This document shows, in pieces, positions 21,195-31,341 of a stretch of DNA of 64,000 nucleotides. The stretch is from Diaporthe sp. PMI_573 (taxonomy: Eukaryota; Ascomycota; Sordariomycetes; Diaporthales; Diaporthaceae). Where the stretch lies: positions 248,001 to 312,000 of the forward strand of contig JAJTUP010000044.1 of the NCBI GenBank assembly GCA_021399435.1. Reading direction: 5' to 3'. The notes beneath the pieces are model-generated. The model had not been told where the DNA came from. It made no database searches and worked only from the letters and a program-made list of their open reading frames with translations. The first letter of the stretch is position 1. Each line of letters begins with the position of its first letter. The translations under genes and the position numbers were made by a program.

Positions 21195-21345
21195 CCTTCT
21201 TCAAATCAGCCATGCGCTCCTTGGCCTTTTTCCCTATAGTATGTGTTAAACAACAAACCCATTCGTAGGAGCAAGAGGGCTGAGGGAGACAGCTTACGGT
21301 AGTTGCGCTGGGCAATCCTGTTTTGGATTCGGCGGCACTGGCATG
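21195..21345 (-). pseudogene. bZIP basic-region fragment with spliced intron
   Basis: The minus strand encodes CQCRRIQNRIAQRNYR, interrupted after the Tyr codon by a clean intron (21297-21234, GTAAGC...CTATAG, 64 nt). It resumes as KKAKERMADLKK. This is the basic region and start of the zipper of an ascomycete AP-1-like bZIP, whose intron often sits here. Upstream it is replaced at about 21345 by a plus-strand hAT fragment; downstream it gives way to Crypton sequence. It is a scrap of a regulator caught between two elements. Confidence 0.55.
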
Positions 21346-21530
21346 AGGGGCGACATAGATATCCCCGTCTGTCTCGGATGGCTCTTGATTTTCTCACGGT
21401 CCAGGCCATGTCTGCAGAGTGTGAGAGGCTATTCTCAGCATCTGGCAGAATGGTCTCGCCACATAGGATTAGAGGCGGCGGCGGCCGGAGAGCAGAGTTC
21501 GTCCCTTGTGTGTGGCCCTTAGGGTGAGAT
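21346..21530 (+). pseudogene. hAT transposase hATC fragment
   Basis: Encodes RHRYPRLSRMALDFLTVQAM then SAECERLFSASGRMVSPHR, the C-terminal dimerisation block of a hAT transposase, about 60 residues. It is truncated on both sides and belongs to a different family from the intact element at 11-14 kb. Confidence 0.75.
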
Positions 21531-22128
21531 AGTGTGGTACTCCTTATCTCCAACCCATGCAACAAGGTATGTTTGGACGTGAGTCGTTTGGACACGCATC
21601 GGCAGGGAGCTCTCGTCATCGCTCACAAGACGGGAAGTTGCAAAAGTACAGCACCCCTGACCAATGATATTTGTCCCGCGCCTCACGCCGAAGTCCCAAT
21701 GTCCTTATAGTCTGTATTTTTTGGAAGTACTTTAGTTGGACAGAAGTACATATGCAAAAGCGTGAAAATACAGTATATACGTTCGAAAGCACTATAGGAC
21801 AGTACATGATTTGCCTTTACTTTTAGAAACGGTGTGGCAGTAGCGGCTATATAAATAATTAATTTGGAGGAACCCCCTGCGTTTCCGCTGGAGTTGTTAC
21901 TACCGCGGCGGGAAGGCTGCGAGTCGCGGTCTCCAAAATCTGATGAGTTTGCTCGGCCTGGTCGTGCACGGGGCCCTGATGGCGACCGGTTTCTAGCCGA
22001 TGTCACGCTGGTAGGGAGTCTGCAGCGCCGCGGGCCCACCATCACAGAGTCAAGGCTACTCTACGTCGCTACGGAAAGCCTGGGACGGTGGGCAGCCTAT
22101 ATAACGAAGGATATACCACAGTAGTAGA

Positions 22129-22569
22129 TTAATAGTCCTTTGTGAGGGAACATGGATGATTCAAGAGAGCTTGGTTTTTGGTTTTGCCATCCTGTAATCC
22201 TGACGCTTCCGTACAGGCTAAGCCGACCCACAGGAAAGTTCCTTCTGCTTTGTCCTTGAGAAGCCGCGTGACCTCCCGTTCAACCCCAGCGGTGTAGCTT
22301 TTCCTTGTCTTGAGATCTGCGACCTTCTCGTCGATGAATAGCTCAATGTCTTGCTTTGACTCTCCGAAGGAAGTTAGGTCCTTGTTCAGGAATGGAGGAT
22401 GTCCAAGATATTTCTGTATCTCCTGATAGGGTCGACTAGTAATCAATATCCGAATATTAGACATCAAGTCGGGATAATGGCTGTTTACAGTAGCTGCCTG
22501 AGTCAGCATCGCCCATATGTTGCTCTTAGGTGCTCCAGGCTCCCCATGAACGGTCGGTATATCGTACAC
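22129..22569 (-). pseudogene. NACHT (STAND/NLR-like) NTPase fragment
   Basis: The minus-strand frame contains NIRILITSRPYQEIQKYLG (the sensor-like TSRP block of NACHT domains), DIELFIDEKVADLKTRKSY and LLKDKAEGTFLWVGLACTE, the typical end of the fungal NACHT core. The P-loop part, N-terminal effector and C-terminal repeats are missing. It ends next to a hAT fragment at 22642. In fungi such proteins act in non-self recognition and programmed cell death (family knowledge). The frame is open over 147 codons, so loss may be recent. Confidence 0.75.
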
Positions 22570-22641
22570 GGGCTCGGAGGAGCAGGGTAATAGTCTTGAG
22601 TCTGTTTATATTTACAGACATTGTGCCCCTCCGCTACAAAT

Positions 22642-22986
22642 TTAAATAGTACGGATTCCTGAATGTACTGAACTTTGGGGCGTTTGCGCGGACACTTCGA
22701 CCTGTGGCTTGAAGTGCTTCTGCCATAGCTTCCGCGCGGCCCGAATTGTTGGTTCGATATATTGCATTTGATGGGCCCAATGGGTATCAAAATAAGCCTT
22801 GCGGTAAGCTGGATGGAGAAGTACTGCAGCAGCATAGACTGGAGTGTCATCTGTGAGCTTATAGTACTTATCAAACTTGAACCACGAAGCCAGGATACGC
22901 GCTTCAAGCCGCGGATGATTGGAAAGAGCGCACTTCTCCTTCTGCTCTTTGTAGTGCTGAACCAGATAGTCCATTGAGAGCAACAT
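22642..22986 (-). pseudogene. hAT transposase fragment (middle region)
   Basis: 114 codons with LEARILASWFKFDKYYKLTD, DTPVYAAAVLLHPAYRKAYF and TIRAARKLWQKHFK, the segment between core and hATC in fungal hAT transposases. On its 5' side it is joined to a copied piece of the GC-rich gene (23007-23192), on its 3' side to NACHT sequence. Confidence 0.75.
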
Positions 22987-23006
22987 ATCATCCAGGGTAT
23001 CCCTAT

Positions 23007-23192
23007 CACGGGATCAAACGTGAACCAAAACAGCGTCATGCGGGCGTCAGCGCCGTCGTCGTCGGTGCGGGGCCCCCCCTGCTCCTCCTCCACCACCTAC
23101 ACCATGTAGCTGTCGGCGAACTGGAAATTGGAGAGACAGGCGTGAGCGGCGCGTGATGATGACGACGACGAGTAGGCCTCCAGGCAGAAGGC
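23007..23192 (-). repeat. Inverted partial copy of the GC-rich 705-codon gene
   Basis: The minus strand closely matches 25947-26130 of the gene at 24790-26907: it shares TTCTGCCTGGAGGCCTAC, CATGACGCTGTTTTGGTTCA and the GGTGGAGGAGGAG tract. It has small indels and an in-frame stop after the Tyr-Met-Val position. The similarity ends sharply at 23007 where the hAT fragment begins. Confidence 0.85.
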
Positions 23193-23199
23193 AAATTTT

Positions 23200-23560
23200 G
23201 ACAATTCAAAACACTTTTAAACAGAACATCCTGGGTTCTTGGGTGCAGAATTGCTGGGCTCCGAATTGAACATTGGAAATCCTTAAATAAGCTAACTATA
23301 GGACATAAATTTGACTTGACATTTTTACTAGCAGCTTACTTATTAAACTATTTCGGCATTGCTTACATTAAACCATGAATTATCACCTGATCGTTCACTT
23401 AAGGAAGCCAAGACTGGTCTTCTTAAATAAGCTTTAAAGTTAGGACTAACTAATGGTATCCTATTTATACTTACTCTCCTACCCTTTGAAATTGCTTTTG
23501 AATTCCATTGTCGTGTGTTTCGATCTTGTCAAGATTATTACACCATTGCTGTCGACCGCA
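23200..23560. other. AT-rich stretch, probably 5' region of the next gene
   Basis: No coding sequence recognised. A TATTTATA-like element lies near 23462-23469, about 100 bp upstream of the chosen ATG of the next gene. Confidence 0.35.
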
Positions 23561-23563
23561 ACC

Positions 23564-24374
23564 ATGAGTACCACGACATTAGCTACAGGTAATGTTCTCG
23601 GAACTCTTTGTTTAACAACACCTCAGCTACCCCTAATTGCTGGTATATCTACCGTCTCGGCAGTGTAAGTTGTGATTGATTCCCTCCTAGTCCATCACTG
23701 AACTCATCTAGATTTAGGTACGATCACCCGTTCTGGAACAAGTGCCAGGCACATCTCTTCTTTTCCAGTCCAGAGTTTAACACTGTCACATTTATCTTTG
23801 ATCAGGGAGGGTGTTTCGAGCGACAGAGAAATGAATTCCTAGTCCCTGCTGGTGCGCCAAATGGAGAGGCTTACGTGATATGGTGAGCCCCCTCCTATTT
23901 TCGTACAAGCCACGGACCTCGTTTGCTCATATCAGTTGTAGGGATTGCGAGGGTCTTTCGCCAACATGTGTCCAAGCTTCTATCTCTCAGGGCCAGGAGA
24001 GTGCCGGACTGAGCTCTACACAGAACGGCGACATCATCTGTATGCCAAATCCGTTGAATGCAGGAGCTCCTTCCGGGATTAGCTCGTCGCAGAGACCTGA
24101 GCTGGGGGCTCGCCACACAGGAGAGAACATTGCGGCCCAGATACTTGAGATTCTTAAGAGCTACAAGATCCTTGACAAAATGGGCTACTTCACCCTCGAC
24201 AATGCCTCGAACATGGATTCGGCGATGGAAGAGATTGGCATGAAGCTAGGATTTGAACCGAAGTCTCGAAGAATTCGGTGTTTTGGTCATATACTCAACC
24301 TTGTCGCTAAAGCATTGCTCTTTGGCCACAGAAAAGAGACAATGTCAGCAAGGTTGAAGAACTTAAATGTGTAG
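23564..24374 (+). CDS. Three-exon gene: cysteine-containing N-part fused to a hAT transposase segment
   Basis: Exons 23564-23664, 23718-23882 and 23936-24374. Both introns are 53 nt (GTAAGT...TTTAG and GTGAGC...ATCAG) and both keep the frame, giving 234 residues. The ATG has a good context (AACCATGAG). The first 130 residues include a mildly hydrophobic start, then YDHPFWNKCQAHLFF, FIFDQGGCFERQRNEFLVPA, CCRDCEGLSPTCVQASI and STQNGDIICMP. The even spacing of Cys suggests a disulfide-bonded extracellular domain; I do not recognise the family. From about 24093 the protein is hAT transposase: GARHTGENIAAQILEIL, GYFTLDNASNMDSAM and RCFGHILNLVAKALLFGH. The junction is in frame within exon 3. It could be a real host-transposase fusion or a gene truncated by an insertion that happens to stay open. 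Confidence 0.55.
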
Positions 24375-24789
24375 CTGGATGAGGGCAGAATTAAGGTAAA
24401 GTAGACAAGATATGGGTCACTAAATCAAGGCGAAAAAGAAAGAGAGAGAAAAAGCAAAGAGGTGTGAGAAATGCCCGTATTGATACTATTAAGCCTAGTG
24501 CCAAGGCGGCAGTCAAGGCAGATTTCCGACGTAGGCGAAGCGTACGCCGCCCGCGTGCGTCTCATTTACCCACGCCATTTTTGCCAAGGGCGGGGTTAGC
24601 CTGCAAAGAAAGATTCAATATCCACCGGCAGGCCGGCCGCGCTGTCAAGGGCGTGCGTCTATCAGCCGTCTACGAATAAAAATCAAGACACCCGGTCGGC
24701 CGGGTTGTTCTCTTGATCGTTTTTCTTTCTGTTTGCATTTGCGTCCTGACTTTTTACATTTCCCGGCTTTGTCTGGATCGAGAAGCGAC

Positions 24790-26907
24790 ATGGCGCCCCG
24801 CAAGGCTCTTCGCTGTTCATGTAAATCCCGATGCACTCGTCGCACCTGTGCTCTGCCTCGTTCCGAATGGGCCTACGATCAAGAATCCCAGAACGAGGCA
24901 GACCGCGAGCTGGACCTACTCGAAGTTCAACTAAAAGTGAACTGGCTAGAAGCCCAAGATGCGCGGCCACGGGAAGGCGAGGGAAACGACGCCAGCGCTG
25001 CTTCGAGCTCGGATTCGGACGAGGAGCCGACCGACTACTTTCCTACATGCGGCAAGCACAGACGACGCAAATCAGACGATTCCGATTCCGACCAGTCTGA
25101 CCAAACATTAGAGTCCGACTCGGACAAATCCTCGGCAAACGACTATTTGATGGACCCGGGAGAGATTGACGACGCCGAGTCTGACTACGACGAAGATTTT
25201 CGGCTGGAGGGCGGACAATGGGGGCGCCGTTATGAAAGACACGACGGCCGGAAACGCGACCGAGACAGGCTGTACGAGCTGGGGAAGCGCGAGCACGAGG
25301 CCGGCATCCAGCGGCGCGCGCTCCTCGACAAGCTCGCCCGCATCGGCGGCTTGGCGGCCTCCCCGTCGCCGCCCGAGGCGCGCTTCACGCCGTGGGAGCC
25401 GGTCGACTGGACGGCGCGCGACGTGGCGACGGGCGAGCAGGTGGCCAAGCGCGTGGTCGACTTCTACAACGCCCAGCCGGACGTGGCTCGCAGCCAGTGT
25501 AATGTCCTCTACGTGGAGGTCTACTCGAAGTCGTCGTCACCGCGAACCTCCCACGCCTGTGTCCTCGAGCTCCACCCATTCCAGGAGTGGAAGACGGTCG
25601 ACTGGGCGGCGCCCGACGTGGCGACTGCCGTACAGCCGTCCGTCGAGGACGAGGGCTTCCCGCTGCAGGCCGTCGAGCACGTGTTCGCCTTCTTCGACGC
25701 CCGCCCGGACGTAGATCGCACCCGGCACGATGTTCTCTGCCTCAAGTTCTTTCCGCTGTCGGAACCGAACGCCGCCCGCTCCCCTGTCCCCCGGTTCCAG
25801 CCGTGGAAGACGGTCGACTGGACGGCGCCCGACGTGCCGACAGGGGTCCAGGCGGCCGTCGACGGCTCGCGCCTGCCGCTGCAAGCCCTCGAGCGCGTGA
25901 TCGCCTTCTTCGACGCCCACCCGGGCGTGGATCGCGGCCGCTGCGATGCCTTCTGCCTGGAGGCCTACCCGTCGTCGTCGTCGTCATCGCGCGCCGCCCA
26001 CGCCTGCGTCTCCGAGTTCCAGTTCGCCGACAGCTACATGGTGGAGGTGGTGGAGGAGGAGGAGGCCGGCACCACTGACGACGGCACTGACGCCCGCATG
26101 ACGCTGTTTTGGTTCACCTTTGAGCCCGTGGACGAGGCCGCGATTTTGGCGGCGCGGAAGGCGTACGATGACTTCGTGCCCAAGTACACGCGCGTGGGCG
26201 CCCTGGCGCTGGGGAGCGGGCAGCCGGAGCTGCCTGTGTGGCGGATCGCGTGTGCGCGGGGGCGGCCCTTGTCGGCGGAGGCGGCGCGGCTCACGCTGGC
26301 CGTCAACGGGCCGCGGTACGAGGCGGTGCTGCGGTCGTGCGTCAACTTTGCCATGGCGCCGACGCGGCGGCGTGGCGGCGGCAGCGTGGACGTGGATGCG
26401 GACGCGTGGCCCACGGCGCCGTACAACCCGCGCTGCGGCGGCGACAACCTCATCGTGCGGCCCGGCCGGGCCGGCGTCGGCGGGCTGGTGCTCTGGACGG
26501 TGCCGGCGCCCGTGGAGCTGCCGCTGGGGGCGGCCCTGTGCGGGCTCTTGCCGGTGCTGGGGCAGCCGATGCGCCCGCCGGCGGAGGTCGACCCCAAATC
26601 CAAATATCAGTGGGTGGTCGACCTCCTCCCGTTCCAGGGCCACCGGCGCGACGGCGACAGGTTCCAGCTTCCGTGTATGGAGCAGCTGCAGGCGCAGGAC
26701 GCGATGCCGGCCGTCGAGAGCGACGCCCGGCCCTGGCAGCGCATCTTCGCCGCCATGGCCGAGGGAGTGGACCTGGCGGCCGACATCGCCGACGCGGACA
26801 AGCCGTACTACAAACGCGAGATTAAGATCCTAAGCGGGGCCTGGTTCTATGCCAGACGGGGCGCGTATAGCCCCGACGCACCTCAGGGTGAGCCGCCGGC
26901 TCGATAA
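24790..26907 (+). CDS. Unrecognised GC-rich gene with three internal repeats
   Basis: 705 residues from ATG 24790 (context CGACATGGCG); an in-frame ATG at 24733 would add 19. No intron is needed. The N-terminus has a Cys/Arg cluster RCSCKSRCTRRTC (residues 8-20) reminiscent of CXC-type DNA-binding clusters. A Ser/Asp/Glu-rich acidic region runs to about residue 165, then a charged helical segment. Three repeats of about 65-76 residues start near 199, 264 and 336, each opening F-x-x-W-x-x-VDW-x-A-x-DV and containing a DxxPxVxR step. The C-terminal 290 residues hold ARMTLFWFTFEPVDEAAILA and a Gly/Ala-rich part. GC content is far above the surroundings and third positions are mostly G/C. A partial inverted copy lies at 23007-23192. 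Family unknown; no function is proposed. Confidence 0.75.
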   Translation: MAPRKALRCSCKSRCTRRTCALPRSEWAYDQESQNEADRELDLLEVQLKVNWLEAQDARPREGEGNDASAASSSDSDEEPTDYFPTCGKHRRRKSDDSDSDQSDQTLESDSDKSSANDYLMDPGEIDDAESDYDEDFRLEGGQWGRRYERHDGRKRDRDRLYELGKREHEAGIQRRALLDKLARIGGLAASPSPPEARFTPWEPVDWTARDVATGEQVAKRVVDFYNAQPDVARSQCNVLYVEVYSKSSSPRTSHACVLELHPFQEWKTVDWAAPDVATAVQPSVEDEGFPLQAVEHVFAFFDARPDVDRTRHDVLCLKFFPLSEPNAARSPVPRFQPWKTVDWTAPDVPTGVQAAVDGSRLPLQALERVIAFFDAHPGVDRGRCDAFCLEAYPSSSSSSRAAHACVSEFQFADSYMVEVVEEEEAGTTDDGTDARMTLFWFTFEPVDEAAILAARKAYDDFVPKYTRVGALALGSGQPELPVWRIACARGRPLSAEAARLTLAVNGPRYEAVLRSCVNFAMAPTRRRGGGSVDVDADAWPTAPYNPRCGGDNLIVRPGRAGVGGLVLWTVPAPVELPLGAALCGLLPVLGQPMRPPAEVDPKSKYQWVVDLLPFQGHRRDGDRFQLPCMEQLQAQDAMPAVESDARPWQRIFAAMAEGVDLAADIADADKPYYKREIKILSGAWFYARRGAYSPDAPQGEPPAR

Positions 26908-26909
26908 AA

Positions 26910-29560
26910 CTCCGCACCCTGTCCTGATAGCTGTTTCGTAGCTCTTCGAGCTACGTCTTGTCAACAGAGCCTGTGCCTACCGAGGATAGAGCCTGTACGT
27001 AGTAAATAGAAGACCTGCCTGATCATTCTGACTGCTCGACGCCCACCTGCCCGGGAACCGCCTGCCTGCTATCGTGACAGCCGCTGCTTCATTCTGCAGG
27101 CCGGTGTCAATCTTTGAGCGTTGAGGTACTTGTGAACTTATGTACTTTTCTTTTCCTCTACAGGAAGTGTTATTGTACCGTACTCGTACAAGTCACTTGT
27201 TGGTAAATGGGCCAGGTACTTTGTTGTCTTTAGTCTAGGACTTCCATGGAATCTGAACACCAGATCAATAAAGCTCTCGACATTGGGCATCTTCTTCATG
27301 GGCACCCCTCATCAGGAAAAAACATCAGGCTGGACACGCTGCCAACCAATGATTGGGATTCGGATTGGCATCAAGAGAAACAGGCTCAGTACGCGTTGAT
27401 CAGCGGCTCCTTCATAACAAAATGCGTTTATAAAGAATACCCAACGGTCACAACACTCGGACAAATCATGGTGATTCATGGCTTCGCCTGTCAATGAGAA
27501 TAATCTACTAACCAGGCATAAGACGGTACCGCGCACAGCGGTTGATATCGGCCAACCCAATACCGAGCTTATCTGTATGCATTCGGACCATGTTAATATG
27601 GTTAAATTCCTCTCGAAGGAAGACATAGGATATGTTACTATCTCGGAACACTTATAGATCATGGTCAGAAAATGTTATAACACGCGCTGAAACGGGAGGT
27701 TGAATTTCTCATCAAGCATCTGGAGAGCAATTGAGTGGATACTGTACTAAAAACCACATCTGATTTCCGAAACTACAAATCACCTATAAAAAGCCGTCCT
27801 CCCGCCCAACTCTTAAACGCTCCTCGTAAGCGTGGACATTCCAAAATCTCCGTTTTCCACAATCAGCAAGTCTTTTATATGTTCTTTGACAGAGTAGACT
27901 GGACCTCCAGGGTCGGCACGCCCGTGTTTGGGTCACCATTTTCAAAAGTGCAGGGTGGGCTGATGCAGCAGTCTCCGCTGGTGAACAGGGGCTGAGAAGC
28001 TATAATCAAAGATACAGAGAAGTTCAAAAGTTCTTCCAAGAGTACTCGAGCACTGAAATTTGAGAACAGTCCGTTCTTCCACATTCAAAGTTCGAAATCT
28101 GACCCACAATCCTGCGAACTCTGAGAGACGACGCCTTCCGTCGCGATTTGTATTAGTTACTCATCATCATCTTCAGAGGAAATGTGACTGAAGTCACTAA
28201 TTTCGGATCCATCTCTTATTCGAATGTCCTTATTATTCTGTTCTAGTGAAGTCGTCCGCGAACCCTGCTCGCAAATATATGCTTGACGTTGAATAGGGAA
28301 TTCAGGCTACAAGAGCTGTGTTAAACATTTATAAAATGTACACAGCACTAAAACCATTAACATTTACGTACAATTCTAGATGAAAGTGAATAAAGTATTC
28401 TTTCAATACGTTGAATGTAAACGATCATTTCCGACAAGTTCGATTGTAACTTCCGGCAGGTATCAGCTTCTCTCAGAAAAGCGCGGTGCCAATGTGAAGC
28501 TGTCTCTCTTAAAAAGGTTATCTCATTGTCGAATACCTGAGAGCGTAGTGGTGGAAGGTTGAACGACATTGCGTCTTCGATATAAAACTCTGCACGATAT
28601 AGTCTGTGATAGTTGAAGAGGCGGCCACATTGAGTACTGGGTTTATTCGACTTTGGATTATTTGATCAATTATATAGTTTTTCTCGCCCTCGACTTTTGA
28701 GTTCTTGAGTACCCAATAGTACAATTGTACCTGGAAATTTCATGACGTTTCTCAGAATTAGTATTTTCTGTTATGTACTTCTGTGTCATGCAACACACGT
28801 GTACCTTAGTACAGAAGACCCAATATGTACTACAGTCCATACTTGAGCCATCAAAATCGATACTCATAAGTTTGACGACTTTGGTGAATCCGAACACAAA
28901 GATGACTGGGTGGTTTCGTTTTTAATCTATATACATCCTCCATAGAGTGACTGTCCGGCTGATGTCCTGCGATTCAACTTGGCTCAACTCGAAGGCCGGA
29001 GAACTTATGTTTTGGAGTAAGATTTGTGCCAAGGTCTTTGTCTGAATTTGGTACCATCACCTTTCATGGTGCCTTCCGGCCGTACACAGAATAACTGTAA
29101 GTTAGGTGTTCTTAGTCAGAAAGAGGAAGAACTGCAGCAGCCAGCAGCTAGCACCGGCCCATCCACCTTTTCTTATGAAAACGGATATTCGTACAACCAA
29201 TTCCGGATGCCACACAACCTTTTCTGACTAAGCAGCGCTACAGCCAATCAGAGCCTCCCATTTCCCCTCCCTTCACCACCCAATATAGTGCTTTTTGCAG
29301 CCTCCACAATGTGCCCTGCGAGACCTCCTTTTCCCACCAGCCCCAGGGGACTTCACCGCGTTTGCCAACTGACTTCTGTCCAAGTGCACGGCTTTGAATT
29401 TCGGCATATTCTCTTAGGGTGTCACAGACATAAGGCTCTGAGAGAGGTGACAGGAGGAGCTAACATCGTGTCCTTTCACCAAATTCCTGAGCTGCTTTGC
29501 TAAATAGCGTCACAAATTGCAGGCATGAGCAACAACTCTGTGAGCCGCTGGGTTTAACAA
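26910..29560. other. 2.6 kb with no supported gene
   Basis: AT-rich sequence. The open frame 27246-27497 (83 codons from an ATG) is the longest with ordinary composition but has no recognisable domain, splice signal or partner. I see no repeats, RNA genes or transposon ends. Confidence 0.4.
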
Positions 29561-29923
29561 CATTCAAGTCCTGATCAGAGAGTGTAACTCACCCCGTAAA
29601 GAACGTCTTGGAGCCAAGCGATGTGAAAGCAGGAGAATGTTGAAGTATCCGCCGGCAAGGAACCTGTCACCCCACCGGGCAATTCTCTCGAGCCAGAAGA
29701 CATAGGTGCTAAGTTCCAGACCAGGCTGTCTATCCGACTCCTTACGCCTCCCTCGACGGGAAGAAAGGACAGCGAGAGACAATATGGCACTCCGCTCCCA
29801 CTTCGTCTTACCAACAAGCAACGGTGCTAACTACGCCAAACACCTGAGGGCTTTTCTTTATCTCACGGTAACTGTTTTGCAGGGGCTGTCCTTCCTGGGG
29901 AAAACAGGGCTGTAGGCATAATT

Positions 29924-30760
29924 CTACAGCATCAAAATACGCGGGTTGCCCAGGCATCCATCGACTGCAAAAGCAAGACCAATTACTTCAAACCTCTGCT
30001 GCGCAATGTTCTCTCGCAAGAAGCCCACCGTTCCGGGCCATGCGCCCAGTGTTGGGCTTTCCCTCATCACGGCCTCCGGCATCGCTCCTTGACCGTCAGC
30101 AAACTCTACTCTCTGAAGCCTCCTCAGCGTCTCATTCTTCAATGTAGCGCCCTTGGCCTTTTTCTGATTAGGTAGGTGACGGAAGTAATGATCGCCGTCC
30201 TCAGACGAGAAAAAATCAACCATCTCACACCTGATCTGTTGCTTCCGCCCCCGAGGAATCCCCCGAATGCACTCGTTGACAAGCCCATGACCGCAGTCAT
30301 TGCCGTCCATGCAGTCCAGATCCTTGCCGGCCAGGGTGCAGATATATTGCATATTGTCTTGTGCACGACGGGACTTCAATTCCTCGGCTTTAGTCTAGAT
30401 AAGCCTGCTCAACCGTGGTCGAAAACGTCTCAGGGCAAGATCAGGGCTCTCTACTCCTTGCTCTGTGCTGATTTCTGAACGGTGCGGAACGCTGATTCCA
30501 TCGGCTGTGCTCGAGATAATAGCGCGAGTGATGGCTGGGTCTACCAAGTTGGTAGATAGGGTATAGTCACCTGTCTTCAACTTGTCCTTCGCTGCTCGGG
30601 AGGGTTGTCGGCGCCGGCTGACTGTGCTAGGTTCTTGCAACTTTGACTGTCTTGATAATTCCTCTTCAAACCACCGTTCAGCCCTCCTGGTAAAACTCCA
30701 AACACAGCATACATGACCTTTGCGAAGATAAGACGAGGACACCGGTTTACAGGTTTCCAT
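29924..30760 (-). CDS. Hypothetical protein, one intron or one in-frame stop
   Basis: From ATG 30760 the frame is open for 121 codons to a TAG (30395-30397), then continues in the same frame for about 155 codons to 29924. A 60-nt in-frame segment ending at that TAG (30454-30395, GTAGAG...ATCTAG) would remove the stop if spliced. The second half has NMQYICTLAGKDLDCMDGND, CGHGLVNECIRGIPRGRK and SSEDGDHYFRHLPNQKKAKG, with several Cys/His that could bind metal. I do not recognise the family. The composition and sustained frame across the stop argue for a real or recently real gene. Confidence 0.45.
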
Positions 30761-31341
30761 CGGAATGGCATAATGTTTTCAAAGAAATATCATTCACGTT
30801 AGTAGCTAAAGGAGACTTTAGCGAATGCAGAAATCATGTTCATGGAAAATGATGAAGTAGAAAAACCCTACTTCATGATGATAGGCATAAGGTCTACCGA
30901 TACAATATATATACTGTACAGTAGTACATTCGATTAATAAATTAAGGATTTAGACTGGGTCTTCAATTTACATACCTCAGCAGAATTTTATAGAAAGAAG
31001 GTTCCTGCAATCAATCTTTGTACATTTCGGTAAGTATAAAAGCTTGAACGGTCGCGCTTTGAATTTTCTGTCCCGGCTATGTACAACATCTAACTATCAT
31101 AATGGCACCTGCTGAGAACCAACAATTGCATTGTCGTGCCTCAAACACACAACCAACTTCATTATCCTCACTTCTATTGAGTGTCTCGCCTCGTCCATTT
31201 CTTTTTCCCTCGTCTGTTCCCGTCTATCTCCGTCGGTCTCTGCCATGTCCTTTTCTCTCCCAACCATGATTTCCAAGCATTTCTGAGCCTCTGACAACAC
31301 AATTTACGCAACCTGCTTTTACTCTTCACCCATCGAAAACC

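Noticed and set aside
25166..26833. Long open frames on both strands within the GC-rich gene
   Set aside because: They are shadows of the G/C-biased third positions of the plus-strand gene at 24790-26907; their Arg/Pro-rich composition is typical of out-of-frame reading.
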